Below, piece after piece: positions 28,211 to 38,600 of a stretch of 64,000 nucleotides of DNA. Location of the stretch: contig CALUIM010000009.1 in assembly GCA_944320725.1 (NCBI GenBank), positions 62,001-126,000 of the forward strand, written 5' to 3'. The DNA is from an uncultured Coriobacteriaceae bacterium (GTDB lineage Bacteria; Actinomycetota; Coriobacteriia; Coriobacteriales; Coriobacteriaceae). Made by a program: the position numbers and the translations under genes. The notes under the pieces were generated by a model that was given only the letters and a program-made list of their open reading frames with translations, searched no databases and was not told where the DNA came from. Numbering within the stretch: the first letter of the stretch is position 1; each line of letters opens with the position of its first letter.

Positions 28211-30142
28211 ATGGAGACGATTATTCTCGAAATTCTTGATCGGCTGCGACGCGGCGAGGCGGTGGATGACCGCGTGCTCGTGAAGCTCATTCATGCCGAG
28301 ACCAAGCGTGCGGGTGGCGATAAGCGCGCGTTTGCCAAGCGCCGGTTGCTACCGTTTTACCAGCGCGTTAAAGCTGAGGAGCCAGGGCGCTGGGCTCGCT
28401 GGAACATCACGCCTGAGCTTGAGCGGAAACTCGTGGGGGCTTTACGCATGAAACCGCGGCGGTCGGCTTCGGGCGTGGCAACCATCACGGTGATTACCAA
28501 ACCGTGGCCGTGCTCGGGGCGCTGCGTGTTCTGCCCCAGCGACATTCGCATGCCAAAAAGCTATCTCGCCGACGAGCCCGCCTGCGCTCGTGCGGAGCAA
28601 AGTTGCTTCGACCCGTATCTACAGGTCTCAGCCCGTCTCACCGCGCTTTCGCAGATGGGGCATGCAACCGACAAGATCGAACTCATCATTCTCGGCGGCA
28701 CGTGGAGCGATTATCCGCGCGCATACCAAACGTGGTTCGTGACCGAGCTCTTCCGGGCTCTGAACGATGATGCCGTGGCAGGAATTGCGGCAAACCCCAT
28801 GCTGCGCGGCTTTGCTGATGGGGCGGGAGATGCGCCTGCGGCGACAGATAACGCCGATCAAGCCGGTCTGGTGCCCGAGGGCGTCCGTGCACGCCGCGCG
28901 CGCTACCACGCCTGCGGGCTCGTGGACGTTGCTGCCGGGGGATCCTGCATGCCACACGCCGAATCAGCAGAGGGGTTGCAGCAGCGCATCAACGCAGGCG
29001 AGCTAACCTATAACGAAGCTGTTGCGCGCATCACGGGTTCCGATACGCCGTGGGAGGAAGCCGCACGCTGGCAGACGGCAACGCTTGACGAGCTCGAGGC
29101 TGAGCAGCGCCGCAACGAGCTCGCGCGGCATCGCGTGGTGGGGCTTGTGGTGGAAACACGGCCCGATGCCATTACGCCCGAGCGGCTCGAGCTCATTCGG
29201 CGAATGGGTGCAACTAAGATCCAGATGGGCATTCAAAGCCTTGACCAGCATATTCTTGACGGTAACCATCGCGGCATCACGGTGGAGCAGATCAAGCGCG
29301 CGTTTGCGCTCACGAGGCTCTTCGGCTTCAAGATCCACGCGCATTTCATGGTGAATCTGCTGGGCGCCACGCCCGAGGGCGACAAGCGCGATTATGAGCG
29401 ATTTGCCACCGAGGAGCCGTTCCAGCCCGATGAGGTGAAGCTCTATCCCTGCGCGCTTATCGACGGCGCCGAGCTCTGCCGCTGCTACGAGGCGGGAACA
29501 TGGCGTCCGTACGCCGAGGAAGAGCTTATCGACGTACTTACTGCAGACGTGCTTGTCACGCCGGCATGGACGCGTGTCTCGCGCATGATCCGCGACTTCT
29601 CGTCCAACGATATCAAGGCGGGCAACAAAAAGCCTAACCTTCGGCAGCTTGTGGAGCAGCGCGCTGCGGCGGCGGGGCGTGAGGTGCGCGAGATTCGATA
29701 TCGCGAGGTGGGCACGCGTGAGGTCGATCTCTCGGAGCTTTCGCTTAAGGTGGTGCCGTACGAAACGGGTGCCACCAGCGAGCGGTTCTTGCAATGGGTG
29801 ACACCCAACGGGCACATCGCAGGTTTCTTGCGGCTCTCGCTGCCGAGCGAGCAAGCCGTGTGCGCACTTTCGGATGAGTTGGGGGATGCCGCGCCGGTGC
29901 ATCTTGGCGAGGCGATGATTCGCGAGGTACATGTGTACGGTATGGCGACGCGGGTGGGCGCGGCGGGGCCTTCGGCGCAGCACCACGGGCTCGGCCGGCA
30001 GCTCATCGAGCACGCCTGCGAGCTTGCGCACGAGGCGGGATACAGCCGCATCAACGTGATCAGCGCGGTGGGTACCCGTGAGTACTACCGCCGTCTTGGA
30101 TTTGTGGATAACGGCCTCTACCAGCAAAGGAGGCTTCTATGA
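28211..30142 (+). CDS. Elp3-like radical SAM / GNAT tRNA wobble uridine-modifying enzyme
   Basis: A 643-residue bacterial Elp3, which forms carboxymethyl-type groups on wobble uridine 34 of tRNA using radical SAM chemistry and acetyl-CoA. The iron-sulfur Cys are in CSGRCVFC (Cys101, 105, 108). The radical SAM barrel follows (GTWSDYP, VVGLVVETRPDAI, RMGATKIQMGIQSLD, FKIHAHFMVNLLGATPEGD). The C-terminal GNAT domain has REVHVYG, HHGLGRQLIEHA and VISAVGTREYYRRLGF. An insert of about 60 residues rich in Ala/Gly (near residues 200-250) lies in the barrel. The gene is translationally coupled to the next (ATGA). It may work with the Trm9-like methyltransferase at 26936-27715. Confidence 0.92.
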   Translation: METIILEILDRLRRGEAVDDRVLVKLIHAETKRAGGDKRAFAKRRLLPFYQRVKAEEPGRWARWNITPELERKLVGALRMKPRRSASGVATITVITKPWPCSGRCVFCPSDIRMPKSYLADEPACARAEQSCFDPYLQVSARLTALSQMGHATDKIELIILGGTWSDYPRAYQTWFVTELFRALNDDAVAGIAANPMLRGFADGAGDAPAATDNADQAGLVPEGVRARRARYHACGLVDVAAGGSCMPHAESAEGLQQRINAGELTYNEAVARITGSDTPWEEAARWQTATLDELEAEQRRNELARHRVVGLVVETRPDAITPERLELIRRMGATKIQMGIQSLDQHILDGNHRGITVEQIKRAFALTRLFGFKIHAHFMVNLLGATPEGDKRDYERFATEEPFQPDEVKLYPCALIDGAELCRCYEAGTWRPYAEEELIDVLTADVLVTPAWTRVSRMIRDFSSNDIKAGNKKPNLRQLVEQRAAAAGREVREIRYREVGTREVDLSELSLKVVPYETGATSERFLQWVTPNGHIAGFLRLSLPSEQAVCALSDELGDAAPVHLGEAMIREVHVYGMATRVGAAGPSAQHHGLGRQLIEHACELAHEAGYSRINVISAVGTREYYRRLGFVDNGLYQQRRLL

Positions 30143-31149
30143 GCGAGCAACGAGGGCCTTTAGACGAGGCGCCCGAGCTGCAGCATACTGCAGGCGTAAT
30201 CGCTGCCGTGGTAACGATTGTGCTGGTTGCGGCGGCGCTGCAGATTGCGCAGCTTGAGAGTCCCGTGGCCGAGATCATGCTCGTGATTATGGCGGTCGCG
30301 ATTGCGTTGGCGTGGATTCGTATCGTGCTCGACCCACACCCTGTGCGCATCACGCGCGGCATGGCATACGTCTACACGAGGCCGACGGAAGATGGTGAAC
30401 CGGTGCGCGTGCTTCGCCAGGGCGGGGTGTTCCAATCGGCAACGTACCTGGGCGAGCGCCGCTTCGAGCCCGTGTTCGCCTACCACCGCGCGTTCGATGC
30501 GATGTTCGAGGCAGGGCATGATGTGCAACGCGTTCTTGCGCTGGGCGGCGGCGGGTTCGCTTGGCCCAAGCATGCACTTGTCGAGCATCCCGGTCTGCAG
30601 GTCGATGTGGTCGAGATTGATCCCGCCATTGTGCGTGCGGCACGTCGGTGGTTCTTCATCGACGAGCTTGCTGCGCAGGTGGGCGCGGTCGAAGGCTCCT
30701 GCGTGGCGGGCGCCGTGCAGGATACGGCGGTATCATCTGGCGAGCCCGCACGTCTGGGCATTATCGTGACGGATGCGCGCGCGTACCTCGAGCGCGCCGA
30801 TGCACCTCGCTACGATGCCATCGTGAACGATACCTTTTCCGGGCGCGAGCCCGTGCGCCAGCTTGCAACTGTCGAGGCGGCCCGTGCGTGCAAGGATCAT
30901 CTGGTTCCCGGCGGGTGGTATCTTGTCAACGTGGTTTCGCAACATGACGGCGCGGACCTCACGTTTTTGTGCGATACGGTGGCGACGCTCTCGCAGGTGT
31001 TCGCGAACGTGCAGATCGTTCCCGCGCTCGACGAGGGTCTTGCCGGAGAGGATAATTACCTCGTGGTGGCAACCGATGGCGCGCTGGCGCTAGCAGAGGC
31101 CATTCCCTTTGACGATGACTTTTTGGGCAGCGTGATGCACGATGGCTGA
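30139..31149 (+). CDS. Spermidine synthase-like protein with N-terminal membrane segments
   Basis: A 336-residue protein. Two membrane segments (GVIAAVVTIVLVAAALQI and AEIMLVIMAVAIALAWI) are followed by a Rossmann-type domain of the spermine/spermidine synthase family: VLALGGGGFAWPK (motif I), VDVVEIDPAIV (acidic loop), VTDARAYLE and DAIVNDTFSG. Family enzymes transfer aminopropyl groups from decarboxylated SAM. Membrane-linked members are often of unknown activity and may be methyltransferase-like. The start overlaps the elp3 stop (ATGA), and its stop overlaps the next gene by 8 bases, so all three form an operon. FSGREPVRQL is a conserved-looking segment after the active-site Asp. Confidence 0.82.
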   Translation: MSEQRGPLDEAPELQHTAGVIAAVVTIVLVAAALQIAQLESPVAEIMLVIMAVAIALAWIRIVLDPHPVRITRGMAYVYTRPTEDGEPVRVLRQGGVFQSATYLGERRFEPVFAYHRAFDAMFEAGHDVQRVLALGGGGFAWPKHALVEHPGLQVDVVEIDPAIVRAARRWFFIDELAAQVGAVEGSCVAGAVQDTAVSSGEPARLGIIVTDARAYLERADAPRYDAIVNDTFSGREPVRQLATVEAARACKDHLVPGGWYLVNVVSQHDGADLTFLCDTVATLSQVFANVQIVPALDEGLAGEDNYLVVATDGALALAEAIPFDDDFLGSVMHDG

Positions 31150-32419
31150 GATATCTCACAGTGCAACCACAAACGACGCGTTTGGCAGCACCGCGCACCT
31201 CATCTCGCGCCGCAGGTTCGCCTCAGTTCTTGCTGCGGGTGCGCTGCTGCCGCTTGCGGGCTGCGCGGGGCTTCCGGGTTCATCAAGCCCGGTCGCTGGC
31301 TCGGCAGACGCCCATGCCGCAGCGAATCTCGCGACCATCTCCGATGCCGCCGCCGCGCCCGATCGCGTGTCCATCTGCATGGTGGGCGATGTGCTCGTGC
31401 ATCCCGGCGTGTGGATGAGCGGCGAGCGCAGCGACGGCACGCGCAACTACGATCACATCTACGCCCAGCTTGCGCAAACGTTCACCAAGACGGATATCGC
31501 TATCGTGAACCAAGAGACTATCCTGGGCGGCACGGCGCTGGGTCTTTCGGGCTATCCCATGTTTTGCAGTCCGCAGGAGTTTGGCGATGCCGAGGCGGCA
31601 GTGGGTGTAGACGTTGCCTGCGCTGCGACCAACCATGCGCTCGATAAGGGGTTCGAGGGCATCCAGGCCGAGCTCTCCTTCTGGGCGGAGCATCATCCTG
31701 ATGTCGCGTGCACGGGCATCTTTGATTCGCAGGAGCGGTCCGCCACAATTCCTATCGTGGAGCGCAACGGCATGAAGGTCGCGATTCTCAACTACACCGA
31801 GAGCACCAACGGCCTCCCCATACCCGCGTCCGCGCCATGGTGCGTGGCCATGCTCGATCGCGACCGTGTAGCGGGCGATGTTTCGGCAGCGCGCGAGCGG
31901 GGTGCCGATATTGTAATCGTGTGCCCGCATTGGGGTGTCGAGTACCAGTACCAGCCCAACGAGGCGCAGCGCGGTTGGGCGGACTATTTCCTCAGCCTGG
32001 GCGTCGACGCGGTCATTGGCACACATCCGCATGTGCTCGAGCCACTCGAGCTCCTCACCGGTACCGACGGGCATACCATGCCGGTCTTTTGGTCGCTTGG
32101 GAACTACGTGTCGTGGCAGGCGCGCAAAGACACCATGGTGGGCGGTCTGGCCGAGCTCGCGTTCGACCGCGCGGCAGACGGCTCGGGTGTGCGGGTGACA
32201 TCGGCCACGTTGACGCCGGTCATTACGCATTTGGCGATGGACCCCAGCATGGCGGTGTACCCCATCAAGGCGTATACCGAGGAGTTGGCCCAAGTAAATC
32301 GCGTTCGCGCGCAGAGTGGTGCCGGTGACTTCACCCTCGAGTGGTGCCACGATCATTGCGCCGAGGTGCTCGGCGAGGGCTATGACCGCACTTCCGGCGT
32401 ATTCACGCTCGCGTTATAG
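31142..32419 (+). CDS. CapA-family metallophosphatase-like Tat lipoprotein
   Basis: A 425-residue exported protein. A twin-arginine signal SRRRFASVLAAGALL is followed by a lipobox LAGC (Cys near residue 41), so it is likely a Tat-exported lipoprotein. The mature part is the CapA/PgsA (calcineurin-like) fold: CMVGDVLVH, NQETILGG, ATNHALDKG, CPHWGVEYQY and GTHPHVLEP supply the metal-binding residues. CapA members take part in capsule or poly-gamma-glutamate export or act as surface phosphatases; here the role is unknown. It is the last gene of the elp3 operon. Its end is 5 bases from the convergent kinase-RyR gene. Confidence 0.9.
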   Translation: MAEISHSATTNDAFGSTAHLISRRRFASVLAAGALLPLAGCAGLPGSSSPVAGSADAHAAANLATISDAAAAPDRVSICMVGDVLVHPGVWMSGERSDGTRNYDHIYAQLAQTFTKTDIAIVNQETILGGTALGLSGYPMFCSPQEFGDAEAAVGVDVACAATNHALDKGFEGIQAELSFWAEHHPDVACTGIFDSQERSATIPIVERNGMKVAILNYTESTNGLPIPASAPWCVAMLDRDRVAGDVSAARERGADIVIVCPHWGVEYQYQPNEAQRGWADYFLSLGVDAVIGTHPHVLEPLELLTGTDGHTMPVFWSLGNYVSWQARKDTMVGGLAELAFDRAADGSGVRVTSATLTPVITHLAMDPSMAVYPIKAYTEELAQVNRVRAQSGAGDFTLEWCHDHCAEVLGEGYDRTSGVFTLAL

Positions 32420-32424
32420 GAGCG

Positions 32425-33993
32425 TTATCGCGTCACGGCGAACCCAAGCTGCTCCAAGATGCCAATGATGCCGCGTGCGGCAACGCGATCATACTCGCGA
32501 CTCTGCTCGGAGAGTTCGTCGTAGGGGATGAGGTCGGGATGAACGCGGTGCTCGTCATTGCGCGGGAATCCGGCGATCCAGCCGTCGTGCAGGCGCTCTT
32601 GCCACCAGCGTCTATGTTCAAGATAGGCGAGTGACTCGATTTCTTCGGGGGAAAACGCTGTCACGCGCGCGTCGGGGCCCGCCTCCGCGAGCGGTACGAT
32701 CCGGTATCCCAGCGCACGTACCTTAACAGGGATATCGCGAATCTGGTCGATGTTCGATTGCTGCAGCATTGGCGGCTGCTCCTCGAAGCTCGCGTACTCG
32801 GGAACGCGCCCCGCCGCGCGGCACGCCTCGCGCCATGCCCGGTAAACGATGTCGCGTGCGAGGTCGTCCATAGGCGCATCGCGCAGGAACGACGCGTCTC
32901 GGTTGAGGATCCCCCGCCCACGCTCATCGAGGAATCCACCCGGGGCGATATGCTCGCGCGCGTAGGCGACCATGCGCGCGTCGAAGAGGTGCGTTGAATC
33001 AAGCGGAGTGAGGCCGAGCTCCCGAGCGAGGGGGTCGAGGTCCTGCTCGCGGTCGAGCCGGCGCACTGCGACGGCGCCTGTGCTCGTGTACTGGAAAAAC
33101 GGTCGTGTTCCGAACGCGAGCTTCGCGGGTTCCGCCTCGGCGATGCTGCGCCCCTCCCATAGTTCGAAGTGCAGCGCGGCAAGGTATCCCACATCGCGGA
33201 CAAACGACGTGGGTGGTTCGCTATGCGCGACAGGTGAGACGAGCCGGGGCAGCGCGTCGAAGAGCGCCCGGTTATAGCGCTCTGCGGTCGCTGGGACATC
33301 AGTGCCCTCATATGAGGTCACAAGTTCATAATCGATGAGTGTTGCATGGATGTCTTGCGGGGAAGATCCGAAACGGCGAACGCAGATGTTCGCTGCGCGA
33401 ACGTCACGATGGTAGAGGCCATGAGCATGAAGGCGTTCCACTTGGTCGAGGATGTCGTAGAAGATCTTCTTGTTCTCCAGGTCGCGCTCGCGCGTGCCAA
33501 GCGGATGGAGCGGTGCGGGCTCTTCATCGCCTTCTCCCCCTGGTCCAGCGATGGGGGCACCGGTGAAGAGCGCCATATCGAGGTCGGTGCCGGCGTCTTC
33601 CTCAACCACCACCGGCACCTGTCGCCCCTCGAGTGCGACGCGCGCGGTCAGTGCATAGGCTTCGGGTCCCACGCACAGCAGCTGGTTGCGGGCGAGCGAT
33701 GCCGCCTCCGCCGCATAGAAGGTGGGGTCGGACGAGGCGAAGAGCACGGCGATTGCGGGGAGGTGCGTGCCGTTCGGGCGTATGAGCGTGCCCCGATAGG
33801 CCTGCTTGCGGGCCGAGGACACCATAGCGCGCGCCGAGTCGGCGATGAATGTTCCGGCATCGGACGCAAAGCGCAGTGTCGCCGCGAACGGGACGAACGC
33901 CGCTTGCGGGTCGCCCAGGGTCGCCGTCTCGCGCGATGCCGTGGCGCCCAGCGTCTGTGGTACCTGATGATGAGGCTCGCGTGCCGTTGGCAT
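32425..33993 (-). CDS. Atypical protein kinase fused to RyR domain
   Basis: A 522-residue protein. Residues about 40-330 look like a protein-kinase fold: the catalytic loop LYHRDVRAANICV (HRD at 195-197 with the following Asn) and, in place of DFG, LIDYEL (Asp221). I could not find a clear beta-3 lysine or glycine loop, so it may be atypical or a pseudokinase. Residues about 400-515 match the prokaryotic RyR module: QQSNIDQIRDIPVKVRALG, then EHRRWWQERLHDGWIAG and HPDLIPYDELSEQSREYD. RyR domains occur in ryanodine receptors and in bacterial stress or conflict proteins. ATG 33993 lies 11 bases after the FHA gene stop, so the two form an operon. Confidence 0.8.
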   Translation of the reverse strand: MPTAREPHHQVPQTLGATASRETATLGDPQAAFVPFAATLRFASDAGTFIADSARAMVSSARKQAYRGTLIRPNGTHLPAIAVLFASSDPTFYAAEAASLARNQLLCVGPEAYALTARVALEGRQVPVVVEEDAGTDLDMALFTGAPIAGPGGEGDEEPAPLHPLGTRERDLENKKIFYDILDQVERLHAHGLYHRDVRAANICVRRFGSSPQDIHATLIDYELVTSYEGTDVPATAERYNRALFDALPRLVSPVAHSEPPTSFVRDVGYLAALHFELWEGRSIAEAEPAKLAFGTRPFFQYTSTGAVAVRRLDREQDLDPLARELGLTPLDSTHLFDARMVAYAREHIAPGGFLDERGRGILNRDASFLRDAPMDDLARDIVYRAWREACRAAGRVPEYASFEEQPPMLQQSNIDQIRDIPVKVRALGYRIVPLAEAGPDARVTAFSPEEIESLAYLEHRRWWQERLHDGWIAGFPRNDEHRVHPDLIPYDELSEQSREYDRVAARGIIGILEQLGFAVTR

Positions 33994-34004
33994 GATGCAC
34001 CCAC

Positions 34005-35576
34005 CTATACGATCTCGAAGCACGATCCGCACAGCCGAATCATGTCGCCGCGCTTCAGCTCGATGCGGCGATGCATGGAAACAGATGATGGCGCGGCGCC
34101 CAAGCGGCTTGCCCATGCGGAGGCGTCTCCGCCGCCGCGATGCTCGAGTACGAGGTACGTTTGGCTTCGTGGGGTGGTGCGCACCACATATGTGCCATTC
34201 TTTGACCCTAGGTCCTCGAGGACGAGATGCCAGCCGTCATCGCGATGCTCGAGTGACAGCGCAGCATGGTAGCGCGAGTCCCCTCGGCCCTCGATCTGCC
34301 GCCCGAGCGCATCGAAGCGATTCGTGGGGAGGAAACAGGAAGGGACGTCGTCTACGCCGGCGAGTACGGCGGGCATGCGAGCCCGGTCGTCGAAGGAACT
34401 GCCGAGCACCCGCCAGATGTGCTGGCGGGTATGCTGCAAGGTATCGTCTGGCCGTGCAGTCCCAGGTGCGACGCGGGCGAGGTCGACGCGCGCGACCACC
34501 TCGCGCTCGCCGGTGGCGAGGACGCGCCTGAGCAGCACCTCGCCGCGCAGGCCGTCTGCGCGCCCGATTGCCGGCGCGGGCTCGAATGTGGTTGCCGTGC
34601 GCGCGGCGCCGGAGGGGACAATCGCGGCATCGGGGCCTAGGATTGAGCAGATGACGACGTTCCAGATGAGGAGCGCCTTGCCCGGGAGCCAGCGGGGTAG
34701 CGCGCTGCCAGTCGGGATCACGGCGCTGCCGAGCGAGAAGAACTCCTGATCGAGCACGCGCGCAATTTCCGGTATCGGGAGCTCGCGGAAGTCGCGCGGC
34801 TGGACGGACCGAGATGGCTGGGACAACCCGTCGAGGTGGAGGCGCACAGACGCGTGGACGGCGCCGAGATACGCATCGAAGCGAGCGCCTCCCGAGCGCG
34901 TCCGATAGCCGCTCGTGCCGAAGGCAGCCGCGATGCCCTGGGCGAGCTCCGCCACGGCGCGCTCGTCTTGCCATATGGTGAGTGAGAACAGGGGGTTGAC
35001 CTCCTTCAGGCACCAAAGGGGGACGAGCGTCCGGCACCGCGCACCGACATCGTCCGGCGCGCTCGAGTGGATTCTGCCATAGCAGCCCGCCTCGTCGACG
35101 AGTTCCTGCGCGATGGCGCGAAGGGCTGCGGGCAAGCCGGGCGCCACGGGGGCGAACCGCGTGCCGCAACTTCCCAACGCGGGCAGGATGCGATGCAAGT
35201 CGTTTCGGCTGCCGTGGCAAAACGGCGGCCAGTCCTTACCCAGCTCGTCCGTGATGGCAGCCGACTGCTTCGACCGGAGCTTGAGCGGGTTGGTGTCCCG
35301 GATGGACTTGAGGTGAGAGGCGAGGTGGCCGAGCAGCATGCGGCAGGCATCGGGGTCATCGGGCAGCTGATCGCGCATGAGCAACGCATCGCCAACGCGA
35401 TAGTATGTATAGTTGCAGCCGAGGATCCAGCGCTCGATATCCTTCTGCTCGACGGGTTGGTCGAGCAAGGTCTCGAACGAGTTGAAGGGCGCGGTCTCGC
35501 CCCCGCGAACGCGAATCCACGCGGCGAGGAAGCGTGCGAGCACGTTAATCGGTTTCATCTCATTGACCGCGCGCAT
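34005..35576 (-). CDS. FHA-domain protein, copy 1
   Basis: A 523-residue protein with a C-terminal FHA domain (residues about 425-523), a phosphothreonine-binding module: GRGDSRYHAAL supplies the conserved Arg and Ser/His, and DLGSKNGTYV the loop. The N-terminal 400 residues are a helical domain I do not recognise (KPINVLARFLAAWI, CNYTYYRVGDALL, WCLKEVNPLFSLTIW, GKALLIWNVVICSILG). The same domain occurs throughout the protein at 38832-40361. ATG 35576 is chosen because it gives the same 12-residue start as that paralogue; ATG 35597 is possible. It is divergent from the TIR gene across about 90 bases. It presumably reads phosphorylation by the kinase encoded just downstream. Confidence 0.85.
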   Translation of the reverse strand: MRAVNEMKPINVLARFLAAWIRVRGGETAPFNSFETLLDQPVEQKDIERWILGCNYTYYRVGDALLMRDQLPDDPDACRMLLGHLASHLKSIRDTNPLKLRSKQSAAITDELGKDWPPFCHGSRNDLHRILPALGSCGTRFAPVAPGLPAALRAIAQELVDEAGCYGRIHSSAPDDVGARCRTLVPLWCLKEVNPLFSLTIWQDERAVAELAQGIAAAFGTSGYRTRSGGARFDAYLGAVHASVRLHLDGLSQPSRSVQPRDFRELPIPEIARVLDQEFFSLGSAVIPTGSALPRWLPGKALLIWNVVICSILGPDAAIVPSGAARTATTFEPAPAIGRADGLRGEVLLRRVLATGEREVVARVDLARVAPGTARPDDTLQHTRQHIWRVLGSSFDDRARMPAVLAGVDDVPSCFLPTNRFDALGRQIEGRGDSRYHAALSLEHRDDGWHLVLEDLGSKNGTYVVRTTPRSQTYLVLEHRGGGDASAWASRLGAAPSSVSMHRRIELKRGDMIRLCGSCFEIV

Positions 35577-35667
35577 ATCCCGTACCGTCTCCCGCATCGC
35601 AGCTTGTAGGTTGGCGTGTACACTTAATCTTAGTGGAACATCGCGTTGCAAGCGGGGAGGATCGACC

Positions 35668-38600
35668 GTGGGCGTGCAGGCGTCTGCCAAAGGCGACGGA
35701 CCGACAGGGTATGAGGCGTTCATCAGCTACAGCCATACCGAGCACGATGCGCGCATCGCGCGCGAGGTGCAGCGCTTCATCGAGGAGTTCTCCATTCCAT
35801 CCGCCCTGCGCGCCCGAGCGGGCAGGGCGCGTCTGGGCCGGGTGTTTCGCGACGAGGACGAGCTCGGCGCCGGCGGGCAGCTTGCCGCCGGTCTGGACGA
35901 GGCACTGAGGTGCTCACGCTGGCTCGTGGTGGTCTGCTCGCCGGCGGCTGCGGCGTCACCCTGGGTGGCACGCGAGATCGAGACGTTCATCTCCTACCAT
36001 GGCCGCGAGCGGGTGCTCGCTGTGTTGGCGAGCGGTGATCAAACAACTGCATTTCCGTCCGCACTTGTCACGAGTGCCGGGATGCCGTGTGCTACAAACG
36101 AGCCGGTTGCTGCCGATCTCCGTGCCTCGGTGCCGCGCCGGCGACGTCGCGCCGAGCTGCTTCGCCTAGCAGCACCGCTCGTTGGTTGCGCATACGACGA
36201 GCTGGCTCAGCGCCGGCGCACACGCGCTCGTCGACGGATGGCGCTCGCCGCCGTTGTGGCGCTTCTCTGTTTTGGCGTTGTGGGCGGTGTGGTTATTTCG
36301 CAGCGGCGGCAAGTTGATGCTGTTGAGGAACGGGCGGAAGCCACGCGGACGCGCCGTGAGGCTCTTGATGTTGCAGCAACGGGCGATCGCATCGAGGCGC
36401 TCCGACTTGCGGTGGCGGGCGTGCCTGAAAACGGGGACGCGGCGCAGCGGGCAGACGCTCGCGCCGCGCTCGCGCAGACACTCGGCGTCTACCATCCCGT
36501 GCTCGATACCAAGCCGCTCTATGCGCTTCACGATGTCGCCGATGCCTCGACGCTCGCAGTATCTGCCGAAGGCGATCTTCTTTCGTTGCTCGATAGCCCG
36601 GAACGCATACGCATCTACGACGTGGCAACAGGCGCTGTGTGCTTAGAGCTCGATGCGGGCAAGCTATCCTTCAGGGGAGAGCGCCAAGCGTTCGCTCCGC
36701 TTCAGCTGCTTGCCAATGGGCATCTCGTTACCTTACTCGATGCTGACGGCGTGGCTTGTTTTGACGCACGTAGCGGTGCGCTTGCGTGGCAACAATACGC
36801 CGTTGGAAACGTCCATAGCATCAGATTGGTTGCGGGCGGAATACCAAGCGGAGGCGACATCGTTGTCGTTGGCTGGCGCGATGGCGCCTGCATCCTTTCG
36901 GTTCTCGATGGCGAGACCGGAGATATCGTTCGATCGGTGCTTCTTGAAGACGTTGGCAATGAGCCCACGCTGTTTGCGTTGACGGTGCGAGACGACACTG
37001 CCGTTATCGCTGCAAATGACAGGCTTGTCCAGGTGGACCTGGCTGATGGTAGCGTTCAATCCGCGCCGTTGGCAGCGGGTGATGTTACCGGGATCGTGCT
37101 GGATGATACAGGTGTCTATACCGTGAGCAGTGATCTTGCGAGCGAGGCTGGTACCGAGGACACGTGGACGGGAACCGCCACGATCTGCGCTTATGAGCGT
37201 GACGGCCTAGGGTCGCGATGGAGTTTCGGGCGCACGTGGGAACCGTATGAGCTTGCGTCTTCAATATCGCCATTCAATGCAGATGCGCAGATCGGTTTGG
37301 TTGAACGCTCAGGCGCGCTTGGAGAAGGGGTGCTGCCGCTGGCGGTGGGGTCGCAGCTGCTGCTTATTGATGTTATGACAGGTGCGCCCAAGGCGACCTT
37401 TACGGCGGCGGCACCGATCGTGCATTTCGATTTCGCCGCCGGGGAGTCTGGCGCGGAGGTGCTCCGCGCGACCACCTTGACCGGGGAGCGTTGCGTAGCG
37501 GATGTCGGGGCGGGCGATGCTCGGCTTGCATCGTTTGACCCCTATCGCTTCCCTTGCAGCGTTTGGCATGCCGAGGAAAGGACTGTGGGGACATCACGTT
37601 ACGCTATCGCATGTTCGGCGGACGACTTGAAGACCATACTGGTGTATCGTGACGATCCTGTTGTCCCGCAAGAATTTGGCGTAGAACGGATCGATGTGAG
37701 CGGTGTAGCGACCGGCGCCTCGGTAAGTGCGCACCGGGATAAGGTGGCGATCTTTGATGGCGCGGATACCATCACCGTGCTTGATGGCGAGGAGTTTGAT
37801 CCTGTTGCGACAATCGACCTTGCCCAACGCGGCATCGAGCTCACCGATTTGAACGACGCGCTCATTACGTTTCCAGATGCGGACAGCGGCCTTTTGCTCG
37901 TGTGTGATGCGGGTGCCGGTGCCATGCCACCGCGTGCTTGGTTATTCGATGCGCTCAGCGGCGAGCTGGTGCGGTCATGGGTTTGGCCGTATGCGATCGA
38001 TGGCATTGCATACGACGGGTGCACCTTCTCGCAGGAACGTGGAGGATGCGTTACGCTGATGTTTCCCGCTGGCGGCTATCTTGGGCTTATCGATGCTGGG
38101 ACGCTTGAAGTGGTACAGGAGTTCACGATAACCGATACGGGTATCACCGATGTGCTCGCAGTAAGCGATGATCGGCTTCTCATCGTCTTTGAAGGCGGCG
38201 CAACCGGGCTCTACGATTGGGAAAGCATGGAGCGCATCGATAGCGCCCTTGACGGTATGACCTTCATAAGCGCCCCTGGCACAGCGCAGGTTGCCGTTGC
38301 GCCTGATGGCGCTACCCTTGCCGCCATCTCGCCAGAAGAGGGCGTGACTGCGGTCGACGTGCAATCGGGAGATAGGCTTTGGGGTGATGCCATCGAGGTG
38401 GCGGGTGGGGAATATATAGCCTATTCGTCCGACGGCAACTACGTGCTCGTGCAGGATGCGGCAGGTGTATTGAGGTGCTATAACGCCGAGAATGGCGAAC
38501 TTGTGGCGCAGACGGAAGATACGCTCGACTCCATCTTTGCAATCGATACGGCAGCTGGAAGCAAGATCTTTGCGGTGCATACAACCGATACCGCAACAAC

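Noticed and set aside
27974-28294. A 106-codon minus-strand frame over the AT-rich element
   Set aside because: It runs through the inverted repeat and into elp3 without start signal or recognisable protein.
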